A stretch of DNA of 11,369 nucleotides from CAYJGN01 sp964369635 (GTDB taxonomy: Bacteria; Bacillota; Clostridia; Oscillospirales; Ruminococcaceae). Where the stretch lies: positions 1-11,369 of the forward strand of contig CAYJGN010000056.1 of assembly GCA_964369635.1 (NCBI GenBank). The letters run 5' to 3'. Positions within the stretch are counted from its first letter, which is position 1; each line of letters starts with the position of its first letter. The notes under the pieces were generated by a model, which searched no databases, was not told the DNA's origin, and was given only the letters and a program-made list of their open reading frames with translations. The position numbers and the translations under genes were made by a program. Below, in pieces: positions 1 to 5,413 of this stretch.

Positions 1-54
1 TTCAATAATATATTCTGCGAGCACAACAGCTCTCTCCTCGGGAAGGCCTTTCAT
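1..54 (-). CDS. spoIIID: Probable sporulation regulator SpoIIID, N-terminal fragment
   Basis: Only the first 18 codons are in the window; the gene continues past the left edge. The start is an ATG with an AAGGGGG ribosome site about 7 bases upstream. The visible residues begin MKGLPEERA and continue to AEYIIE, which resembles the start of clostridial SpoIIID proteins (pattern MKG/D-x-x-EERa-x-x-x-a-x-YIIE). SpoIIID is a small helix-turn-helix protein that switches mother-cell genes on and off after sigma-E during sporulation. The DNA-binding helix lies outside the window, so the call rests on 18 residues. If correct, it says the host forms endospores or descends from spore formers. Confidence 0.6.
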   Translation of the reverse strand, partial: MKGLPEERAVVLAEYIIE

Positions 55-133
55 TGTATATCCCCCTTTTAATCGTATAATTAAACTTATGAACGACAAA
101 GGAATTTTATTACATTTTAAAGGCGCACTTTCG

Positions 134-180
134 CAAACAAAAAACATCCTACGGCATAATATCGCACAAATAGGATGTTT
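134..180 (-). terminator. Intrinsic terminator of the HxlR regulator gene
   Basis: A perfect 10-bp stem pairs 142-151 with 171-180 around a 19-base loop. Read leftward, it is followed by TTTTTTGTTT. It lies 28 bases past the stop of the HxlR-family gene and reads in the same direction. Confidence 0.8.
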
Positions 181-207
181 TATTTTGTTTATAGTTTTTT
201 GTATTAG

Positions 208-549
208 TTAAGCTTCGCCCTGTTCAACTTCTTTTTGCAGCAACTTATAGCTCTCTCCCCAAACTGCAAGTGAATCTATAACCGGCTTTAGACTTTTCCC
301 AAGCTCTGTTAGTGAATACTCAACTTTTGGTGGGACTTGCGCATAAACACGGCGGTTCACAAGTCCCGCGCTCTCCATCTGCCGAAGGTTAGATGTTAGA
401 ACTTTTTGTGAAATCCCAGGAAGCGACCTTTTAAGCTCTCCAAATCTTTTTGTCTTTGAAATCAAATCCCGAATAATTAATATCTTCCATTTATCGCTTA
501 TTAGTGTGAGGGTTGTTTCAACAGGGCAGGCAGGTAATTTTCCAGACAT
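208..549 (-). CDS. HxlR-family winged helix-turn-helix transcriptional regulator
   Basis: The 113-residue product is a normal length for an HxlR/MarR-like winged-helix repressor. The family signature is plain: CPVETTLTLISDKWK near the N-terminus (Cys8, DKWK around 19-22), a central FGELKRSLPGISQKVLTSNLR recognition region, the wing with VEYSLTELG, and a C-terminal dimer helix containing VIDSLAVWGE. In family members such as YodB, HypR and QorR, a conserved N-terminal Cys senses quinones, diamide or other electrophiles; Cys8 is in that position. The ATG at 549 is preferred over an in-frame TTG at 564 because GGAGGA lies 4 bases before the ATG and would be inside the longer version. The gene is divergent from a flavin/iron-sulfur protein gene, the usual layout for this family, so it probably represses that neighbour and itself. 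Confidence 0.9.
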   Translation of the reverse strand: MSGKLPACPVETTLTLISDKWKILIIRDLISKTKRFGELKRSLPGISQKVLTSNLRQMESAGLVNRRVYAQVPPKVEYSLTELGKSLKPVIDSLAVWGESYKLLQKEVEQGEA

Positions 550-553
550 ATCT

Positions 554-559
554 TCCTCC
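554..559 (-). promoter_or_regulatory. Ribosome binding site that fixes the HxlR gene start
   Basis: GGAGGA read leftward, 4 bases before the ATG at 549. It lies inside the longer reading frame that would start at TTG 564, so the shorter start is preferred. Confidence 0.75.
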
Positions 560-653
560 AGCAAAATTTAAATATTAAATAAACGGCTTTATAGCTCATT
601 AGTATCAAAAAGGTAACTATGGAACAATAAAGTGCTTACTTTACTATTCGCTT

Positions 654-671
654 GTAATAATATAATATTAC
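654..671. promoter_or_regulatory. AT-rich palindrome, candidate HxlR operator
   Basis: The 18 bases GTAATAATATAATATTAC match their own reverse complement at 16 of 18 positions. They overlap the -10 element of the leftward regulator promoter and the -10 region of one possible rightward promoter. HxlR proteins bind as dimers to such dyads between divergent genes. That this is the operator is an inference from position and symmetry; AT-rich palindromes also arise by chance. Confidence 0.45.
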
Positions 672-690
672 TTATAGAAACCATTGTCAA
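662..690 (-). promoter_or_regulatory. Sigma-A type promoter of the HxlR gene
   Basis: Read leftward there is a perfect TTGACA -35 (685-690), a 17-base spacer and a TATTAT -10 (662-667). This is the best consensus promoter in the intergenic region and would give a leader of about 105 bases. Confidence 0.65.
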
Positions 691-711
691 ACATTCTTCA
701 GATTTTAGATA
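684..711 (+). promoter_or_regulatory. Possible promoter of the PNPOx-ferredoxin gene
   Basis: TTGTCA (684-689), a 16-base spacer and TAGATA (706-711) give a leader of about 55 bases. Alternatives farther left are CTTACT-17-TAATAT (635-663) and TTTACT-15-TATAAT (640-666). Each of these overlaps the leftward promoter region, so the two genes probably share control elements whichever is used. Confidence 0.35.
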
Positions 712-771
712 AAAAACAGAGTTCCCATGCAGTTCTATAAAAAATATTTCAGCTATTTATAAGGAGAAAAT

Positions 772-1434
772 ATGAATATTCGAGAGATTTATGAAAAATT
801 TGACAAGATAGGTTGCCTATCATTCACAACAATAAACGACGACGGCGACCCCGAATCGAGAATTGCCCACCTTCGAGGATACGATGATGATGGAATATAT
901 TTTATGACGATGTTCACAAAACCATTTTACAAAGATTTAATAACCCGCAAAATAATCTCTCTATGTGGACTTTCTGCTAAAACCGAGGTGATACACGGTG
1001 AAAACGGCCTTCCAATCTTCGATAATGGCTACGCTATAAGAATGACAGGAACAGTTCGAGAAATATCAATAGACGATATAAAGGCGAAAAATAATCCGAT
1101 TTTTGATTTTTGCATTAAAGATCAGCAAAAATATAACGCAATGGTCGTTTTCTGTATAACAGACGGTAGGGGCGATATCTTCGACTATGATTTCGAAAAA
1201 ATCTCCCGCGACAACAAACTAAACCGCATCTATTTCTCATACGGCGGTGCCGAGATAAAATATCGCGGCCTTAAAATCAATAGGGAGAAATGCATCTCTT
1301 GCGGAGTATGTACTGAAAAATGCTCTTTTTTAGCAGTTAAAGAAAATGGCGGTGAATACGAGATAGACAGAAATCGGTGTGATGAATGCGGCGATTGCTA
1401 TATAAACTGCCCCACCAGTGCAATAAGCTATTAA
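772..1434 (+). CDS. PNPOx-like flavin-binding protein fused to a 2[4Fe-4S] ferredoxin domain
   Basis: The 220-residue protein has two parts. Residues 1 to about 150 look like a pyridoxamine-5'-phosphate-oxidase/flavin-reductase split barrel (IGCLSFTTINDDGDPESR, IYFMTMFTKPFY). Residues 165-220 form a bacterial-type ferredoxin: Cys174, 177, 180 and 184 (C-x2-C-x2-C-x3-C), then Cys203, 206, 209 and 213 (C-x2-C-x2-C-x3-CP). All eight cluster ligands are present, so two [4Fe-4S] clusters are expected. The likely role is cytoplasmic electron transfer between ferredoxin-level carriers and a bound flavin; the substrate cannot be told from sequence. The ATG has AAGGAG 7 bases upstream. It is divergent from the HxlR regulator, which fits induction by electrophile or redox stress. 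Full-length PNPOx enzymes lack the ferredoxin tail, so this is not vitamin B6 synthesis. Confidence 0.88.
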   Translation: MNIREIYEKFDKIGCLSFTTINDDGDPESRIAHLRGYDDDGIYFMTMFTKPFYKDLITRKIISLCGLSAKTEVIHGENGLPIFDNGYAIRMTGTVREISIDDIKAKNNPIFDFCIKDQQKYNAMVVFCITDGRGDIFDYDFEKISRDNKLNRIYFSYGGAEIKYRGLKINREKCISCGVCTEKCSFLAVKENGGEYEIDRNRCDECGDCYINCPTSAISY

Positions 1435-1780
1435 TCATAGCTGTCAAAATAAAAAAATATATTTTTCGCAGCAACAAGCTTCCCCTTGCCTCTCTATTTT
1501 TTAGAGTAAATAGTATATTTGCCTTGCACCGCTTTCTATATCTTCTCAAAATATATATCCACCTACCAAAACAATCCATTAGATATAAACTATCAAAAAG
1601 ATAGTAACTATTATTTTAATAGTTTAAAGCAACTGAATTCGCCGATTATCAACCTATTTGATTGCTAAAATTTCAATTTAAAACCTAAAACTCGATATTA
1701 GTATCTAATTTTATGAAACTATCTGCCTTATATTTTTTTATTACAAATTTAAAACCAAAACTGCTTTGAGCAAAAGAGCA
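1435..1780. other. Gene-free AT-rich stretch
   Basis: There is no convincing reading frame on either strand between the ferredoxin-fusion gene and the shared terminator. The stretch is very AT-rich and holds only short inverted repeats, the clearest at 1588-1624. No promoter or RNA gene was recognised. Confidence 0.6.
1588..1624. repeat. Alternating inverted copies of an ACTAT motif
   Basis: AACTATC, five A's and GATAGT are followed at once by AACTATT, ATTTT and AATAGTT. This gives two adjacent small hairpins (1589-1605 and 1606-1624) whose arms could also pair across to each other. There is no T-run, so it is not a normal terminator. The function is unknown. Confidence 0.35.
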
Positions 1781-1825
1781 AAACAAAAAATCTACAGATT
1801 AAATTAACCTGTAGATTTTTTTATT
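1781..1825. terminator. Bidirectional terminator between convergent genes
   Basis: A perfect 12-bp stem pairs 1786-1797 with 1809-1820 (AAAAATCTACAG with its complement) around an 11-base loop. It has a T-run on the right for rightward transcripts and TTTTTTGTTT on the left for leftward ones. It sits 6 bases past the stop of the HAD gene and can also stop transcripts from the ferredoxin-fusion gene. Confidence 0.85.
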
Positions 1826-2455
1826 CTATAAATTATCAAAATCAATATCTAAAAGCTCTTTAAAACTATCAATGCTTCTATCATGATTCTCTGTATTCCC
1901 AAGGCCGTAACTACAAAATATAAAAGGGATATTTGCCTCTCTTGCCGCTGCAGAGTCGGTCGCTGTATCTCCTATATAAACTGCTCTTGCTACTTTATTT
2001 CTCTCGATTATAAGCTTAATATTGTCTGCTTTTGAAAGAGAGGTATCACCAGGACAGGTAAAATCGGTGAAGTAATCTTCGAGCTTTGTCGCACACAAAA
2101 ATCCTTCAATATACCCAGATAGACAGTTGCTAACTATAAAAAGCCTGTGTTTTTGCGCCAGAATTTTTATCCCTTCTGCCATCCCATCATATAGAATGCA
2201 CTCGCCTTTTTTAACATCTTCATTATGATTTAAAACACACTGCTCTGCAAGCCGCTCCCTCTCTTCACCTAAAACCATAGGGAAAACGCTATCGAAAATC
2301 ACCTCAAGAGGTTTTCCAAAAAGCGGTGTAAAGTCTTCCATTTTAATCTCTATATCGTGTTTTGTAACCTCTTTAACCGCCCTATTCCAGCTTTCTGCCA
2401 AAACCGCCCTGCTATCCCAAAGGGTACCATCTAAATCAAAAATCAAATCTGTCAT
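1826..2455 (-). CDS. HAD-superfamily phosphatase (phosphoglycolate phosphatase-like)
   Basis: The 209-residue protein carries all four HAD motifs in order. Motif I is FDLDGTLWDS, with nucleophile Asp7 and acid/base Asp9. Motif II is FIVSNC, with Ser109. Motif III is Lys142 in SLSKADN. Motif IV is VYIGDTATDSAAA, with Asp163 and Asp167. The helical cap between residues 15 and 85 marks subfamily I, as in Gph and beta-phosphoglucomutase-like enzymes. It should hydrolyse a small phosphate ester in the cytoplasm with Mg2+; the substrate cannot be assigned. An upstream in-frame GTG at 2482 is rejected because GAGGTGA lies 4 bases before the ATG at 2455, and homology to the family starts there. It is a single-gene unit with a terminator immediately downstream. 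Confidence 0.92.
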   Translation of the reverse strand: MTDLIFDLDGTLWDSRAVLAESWNRAVKEVTKHDIEIKMEDFTPLFGKPLEVIFDSVFPMVLGEERERLAEQCVLNHNEDVKKGECILYDGMAEGIKILAQKHRLFIVSNCLSGYIEGFLCATKLEDYFTDFTCPGDTSLSKADNIKLIIERNKVARAVYIGDTATDSAAAREANIPFIFCSYGLGNTENHDRSIDSFKELLDIDFDNL

Positions 2456-2459
2456 AAAT

Positions 2460-2466
2460 TCACCTC
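2460..2466 (-). promoter_or_regulatory. Ribosome binding site that fixes the HAD gene start
   Basis: GAGGTGA read leftward, 4 bases before the ATG at 2455. It would be coding sequence if the GTG at 2482 were the start, so the ATG is preferred. Confidence 0.7.
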
Positions 2467-2515
2467 TATAGTATTTTACCACAAAACAGCCAAATTTTGC
2501 AAAAAATTTTGCATA

Positions 2516-2543
2516 GAAAAACAGGAGCGGTAAACTCCTGTTT
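2516..2543 (-). terminator. Intrinsic terminator of the zinc-ribbon protein gene
   Basis: A 9-bp stem AAACAGGAG/CTCCTGTTT (2519-2527 with 2535-2543) closes a 7-base loop. Read leftward it ends in TTTTTC. It lies about 30 bases past the stop of the leftward zinc-ribbon gene. Confidence 0.75.
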
Positions 2544-2573
2544 CTATATTAATCTTCAAAATAAAGTTGTATA

Positions 2574-3623
2574 TTATAAAGCCGATAGCACAAAACCAAT
2601 AAGCACCGTAACTCCTGCTATCGCTGTTAAACTCCAAAATCCAACAAAAGCAACCTTCAGAAAACGTCTGTCCCTTTTTTGTCGTTTTTCATTATTTTGC
2701 AAACCAGTTTGGGAAGTCGGATACTCAACTGTAAAGCTATAATCTTTACCTGATGCAGTAGGTGAATTGCCAAAATTATCTATTTCATTTTTAACAAAGC
2801 TTTCATTTTTGGCATCAGCCATCTCATCTATCTGCATAGCATCAAGGGCTGAACCATCAAATGCTGCTGTATTCTCCGCGTCCGCAGATACATCGCTATC
2901 ACTCTCGCTCTGATATGAAGAACCTATCGCACTCTCATCAGATAGCGGCTTTGAATCATAAAGGTTACTCTCTCCTGAAAAATCCCCTGTATAGGCAACT
3001 TCAGGAACTATTTTATCGCTCTCCGTCGTTAAATTTTGTTGTGAACTTACAGCCTCTTGCGCCGCTTTATTTTCATCAAAATATGGTGATGCATCACTCA
3101 CTGGATAAGCTTGTGACTCCCCATCTTCTGGTATAGGGGTAACAACATATCTATTTGGTTGACCAAAAGGTTGCGCAACATTACCATTCGGGAATTGCCC
3201 ACCATTTGGGAATTGCCCACCATATGGGAATTGCCCACCATATGGCAATGGCATCGCACCATACCTCTCCATATATGGGTTGTTTTTTGCCATATTTGGC
3301 AGATTATCAACACCCATATTACCGCCACTTGAAAATCCGCCCTGTCCAGACTGTCCAGTTTGCGGCATATATCCATTATTATGGTAACCTTGAGCTGAAT
3401 TTGGCGGCGTCTGCTGTCCATACCAAGCGTTTGCACCAAACTGCCCATTTGCATTTATGGTATCGGCAAAAGCTTTTCCGCATCTTGTGCAAAACTTTGC
3501 TCCCGCCTCTTTTATAGCACCGCAATCGCAACGCTCCTCTGCTTTATGTCCGCAATTTTTGCAGTATGCAAATTGCTCATTTGAAATATTATTACAATTT
3601 TTACATCTATATTGATTGTACAA
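2574..3623 (-). CDS. Double zinc-ribbon protein with low-complexity linker and C-terminal membrane anchor
   Basis: The 349-residue product has three regions. Residues 7-48 form two zinc ribbons: Cys7/10 with Cys21/24, then a C-x-C pair, Cys32/34, with Cys45/48. Residues about 55-310 are low-complexity: first rich in Gly, Gln, Asn, Pro and Tyr, including GGQFP repeats at 128-145, then acidic and Ser-rich. After a basic stretch (KRQKRDRRF), a single hydrophobic segment at about 324-348 ends the protein, so it is probably tail-anchored with the zinc ribbons in the cytoplasm. The start is TTG with GGGTGA 6 bases upstream; no ATG fits before the first ribbon. Zinc-ribbon plus membrane proteins of this kind are common in Clostridia, but I know no assigned role. 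The N-terminal ribbons suggest binding of a protein or nucleic acid; that is an inference. Confidence 0.82.
   Translation of the reverse strand: MYNQYRCKNCNNISNEQFAYCKNCGHKAEERCDCGAIKEAGAKFCTRCGKAFADTINANGQFGANAWYGQQTPPNSAQGYHNNGYMPQTGQSGQGGFSSGGNMGVDNLPNMAKNNPYMERYGAMPLPYGGQFPYGGQFPNGGQFPNGNVAQPFGQPNRYVVTPIPEDGESQAYPVSDASPYFDENKAAQEAVSSQQNLTTESDKIVPEVAYTGDFSGESNLYDSKPLSDESAIGSSYQSESDSDVSADAENTAAFDGSALDAMQIDEMADAKNESFVKNEIDNFGNSPTASGKDYSFTVEYPTSQTGLQNNEKRQKRDRRFLKVAFVGFWSLTAIAGVTVLIGFVLSAL
3190..3243. repeat. Three 18-bp tandem repeats inside the zinc-ribbon gene
   Basis: Three in-frame copies of an 18-bp unit (GGGAATTGCCCACCAT plus two bases) encode YGGQFP, YGGQFP and NGGQFP at residues 128-145. 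The unit is a multiple of three, so copy-number change would keep the frame. The copies are almost identical at DNA level, suggesting recent slippage. Confidence 0.85.
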
Positions 3624-3714
3624 TCCTGTTCACCCAACCTTAATTAGTTTATATTATTCTACCACAAAATCTATTAAATTTCTATGACATTACCGTGGTA
3701 TTTGTCTGACAAAA

Positions 3715-4107
3715 TTAGTAATTCAAAAGCTCTAACTCGGTAACATCACTATAAATCGAGATGTTTTTAAGTTGATTTAAATTAAATCCAAATATAGAGG
3801 GGTCTTCAAGATAGGTCTCGTATCGCCCTATATACTGCCCCATATAAATCTTCATAAGGTCATAATGCTTATGCTTTGTTAAATCTTCATCAACGTTATT
3901 ATATAGCTGGTCAACAAAAAAACCATACGCCTCATCGGTGCCAAGCTCAAAATTTCGATTAGATACCTCTAAATAGTCAACTATCATATCCTGAACATCC
4001 CAGAAAGTATATTCTGACACCGCTTTTGTCTCATAGGGTTTGTTTGGGCTGTGGCTTAAAATATAAATCATAACAACACATCCAAGAATTATAAACGCTT
4101 TTTTCAT
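3715..4107 (-). CDS. Small membrane-anchored protein of unknown function
   Basis: This encodes 130 residues that I do not recognise. The N-terminus is KK followed by a hydrophobic stretch (about residues 4-18, AFIILGCVVMIYILS), which reads as a signal anchor or uncleaved signal. An ILGC sequence resembles a lipobox, but the hydrophobic part before the Cys is too short for a usual lipoprotein signal. The rest is acidic and rich in Tyr, Asp and Glu, and probably faces outward. The ATG is supported by a strong AAGGAGGG about 5 bases upstream. The gap to the downstream zinc-ribbon gene is 91 bases with no terminator seen, so the two may be co-transcribed. It is divergent from the MscS gene. Reality as a gene is well supported by the ribosome site and signal; function is open. 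Confidence 0.7.
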   Translation of the reverse strand: MKKAFIILGCVVMIYILSHSPNKPYETKAVSEYTFWDVQDMIVDYLEVSNRNFELGTDEAYGFFVDQLYNNVDEDLTKHKHYDLMKIYMGQYIGRYETYLEDPSIFGFNLNQLKNISIYSDVTELELLNY

Positions 4108-4140
4108 ACAAACCCTCCTTACCAGAAAACACTTTTATCC

Positions 4141-4159
4141 TTTATAGCTTTACTATAAA
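4141..4159. repeat. Inverted repeat upstream of the small membrane protein gene
   Basis: TTTATAG, CTTTA, CTATAAA is a perfect 7-bp inverted repeat with a 5-base spacer, 34 bases upstream of the ATG at 4107. It could be an operator or a leader hairpin. It is AT-rich and may be chance. Confidence 0.4.
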
Positions 4160-4305
4160 CCAAAACTTCAAAAAAATCTATACAATATGGAAAATTTAGT
4201 TATTTTTTTAAGTTTCTTTAAATTTTTTCTAATTTTGCATTAATCATATTATCTTTTCACCCTATTGATTTTAAAGATTTCCTATTGTTTTTTACATTCT
4301 AAATA

Positions 4306-4334
4306 TTGTTTTATAAAATTCATTGATATATAAT
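4306..4334 (+). promoter_or_regulatory. Probable promoter of the mscS operon
   Basis: TTGTTT (4306-4311), a 17-base spacer and a perfect TATAAT (4329-4334) precede the ATG at 4400. The leader would be about 58 bases. A second TATAAT at about 4370 lacks a credible -35. Confidence 0.55.
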
Positions 4335-4399
4335 AGAAATATTACCAAGTAAATGCAGAAAACTGTAGGTATAATATTATTAATTAGGAGAGATTATTT

Positions 4400-5404
4400 A
4401 TGGACGAAAACAAAACAACTGGACAAACCCCGCAAAATCAGGGCGCACCTTCTAAAACATCAAATAAACGCAAAAGTAATCCTGTAAAACTTATTATTTA
4501 CATAGCTGCGATTTTTTTAATTGTCGTTATAACTAATCCGCAAATTTTCCCTTTTTTACCAAACAGTATAGTTTCTTTCTTAAATAACGGCACTTCGTCA
4601 TTTTTGGGCGACATGAGCGAGATTGTTGAAATTGTAAGTTTTAATCTTGGAGGAGTTGTGCAGGTAATAGTCATGGTGCTTGTAATGCTCATCTTACGTG
4701 AGCTTTTATTATTAGCTCTAAAACTTGTAAAACCAAAATCTCCCCGCGGACAAACGCTAAAAAACCTTGCTGAAAGCGCTATTCAATATATCATCGTTAT
4801 GGTGGGAATATTCTGGGGACTTAGCCTTCTTGGCGTTAATGTTACCACTTTATTCGCAGGCGCTGGAATACTTGCGCTGATTATCGGCTTTGGCGCTGAG
4901 AGCCTTATCGCTGATATTGTTACAGGAACTTTTATGATTTTTGAAAACCAATTTAATATCGGTGATGTTATCGAGATAGATGGATTTCGAGGCGAGGTAA
5001 CTTATATCGGTCTTCGAACAACAAACCTTAAAGATGTTGGTGAAAACGAAAAGATCTTTAACAATAGCGATATTAGAAATATTATTAATCTATCGAATGA
5101 TAATAGCTATGCAATCTGCGATATCAGCGTCCCTTATTATGCTGACCTCGAGGCCGCTCGAAACGTTATAAACGTTGCTATGCAGAGTTTGCAGATGCAA
5201 AACCTAGATATGTTTAAAACTATACCTCAGTTTTTAGGTGTTCAGGAGTTCACCTCTGAGGGAGTTGTCCTCCGTGTACGTGCAAGCGTGAGCGAGAAAG
5301 ATCGCTTCGATGCTGCTCGCGCAATTAATTGGACCCTTAAAGTGCATCTCCAATCGGCTGGCATGGGCATTCCTCATTCAAACGAAATTCAAGTTGCAAA
5401 GTAG
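4400..5404 (+). CDS. MscS-family small-conductance mechanosensitive channel
   Basis: The 334-residue protein has the MscS core: a pore-lining helix at about 151-178 (LFAGAGILALIIGFGAESL), followed by the family signature FENQFNIGDVIEIDGFRGEV (181-200) and a mixed alpha/beta cytoplasmic domain to the end. Other predicted membrane segments lie at about 30-46, 84-108 and 127-147, after a polar 27-residue N-terminal tail. Such channels open under membrane tension and release solutes in hypo-osmotic shock. The length is slightly above E. coli MscS (286) because of the N-terminal tail. The ATG is preceded by AGGAG at 9 bases. The next gene starts 9 bases after the stop, so the two should be co-transcribed and perhaps translationally coupled. 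Confidence 0.93.
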   Translation: MDENKTTGQTPQNQGAPSKTSNKRKSNPVKLIIYIAAIFLIVVITNPQIFPFLPNSIVSFLNNGTSSFLGDMSEIVEIVSFNLGGVVQVIVMVLVMLILRELLLLALKLVKPKSPRGQTLKNLAESAIQYIIVMVGIFWGLSLLGVNVTTLFAGAGILALIIGFGAESLIADIVTGTFMIFENQFNIGDVIEIDGFRGEVTYIGLRTTNLKDVGENEKIFNNSDIRNIINLSNDNSYAICDISVPYYADLEAARNVINVAMQSLQMQNLDMFKTIPQFLGVQEFTSEGVVLRVRASVSEKDRFDAARAINWTLKVHLQSAGMGIPHSNEIQVAK

Positions 5405-5413
5405 TGGCAAGCT

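Noticed and set aside
1386..1604. A 72-codon rightward frame starting inside the ferredoxin domain.
   Set aside because: It has no ribosome site, lies largely in AT-rich non-coding DNA, and its first part overlaps conserved Cys codons of the real gene.
2473..2502. A possible leftward promoter TTGCAA-18-TAAAAT for the HAD gene.
   Set aside because: The transcript would start at or inside the ribosome site, leaving an 11-base leader. The spacing is also one base long, so support is too weak.
3098..3517. Two overlapping open frames in other phases inside the zinc-ribbon gene.
   Set aside because: They are produced by the 18-bp repeats and low-complexity coding sequence. The zinc-ribbon frame has the conserved Cys pattern and a ribosome site.
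3701..3713. Palindrome TTTGTCTGACAAA beside the stop of the small membrane protein gene, considered as a terminator.
   Set aside because: The one-base loop and lack of a following T-run do not fit an intrinsic terminator.
4074..4107. Lipoprotein signal (ILGC) in the small membrane protein.
   Set aside because: The Cys is at residue 10, leaving too short a hydrophobic stretch for a normal lipoprotein signal; a signal anchor fits better.
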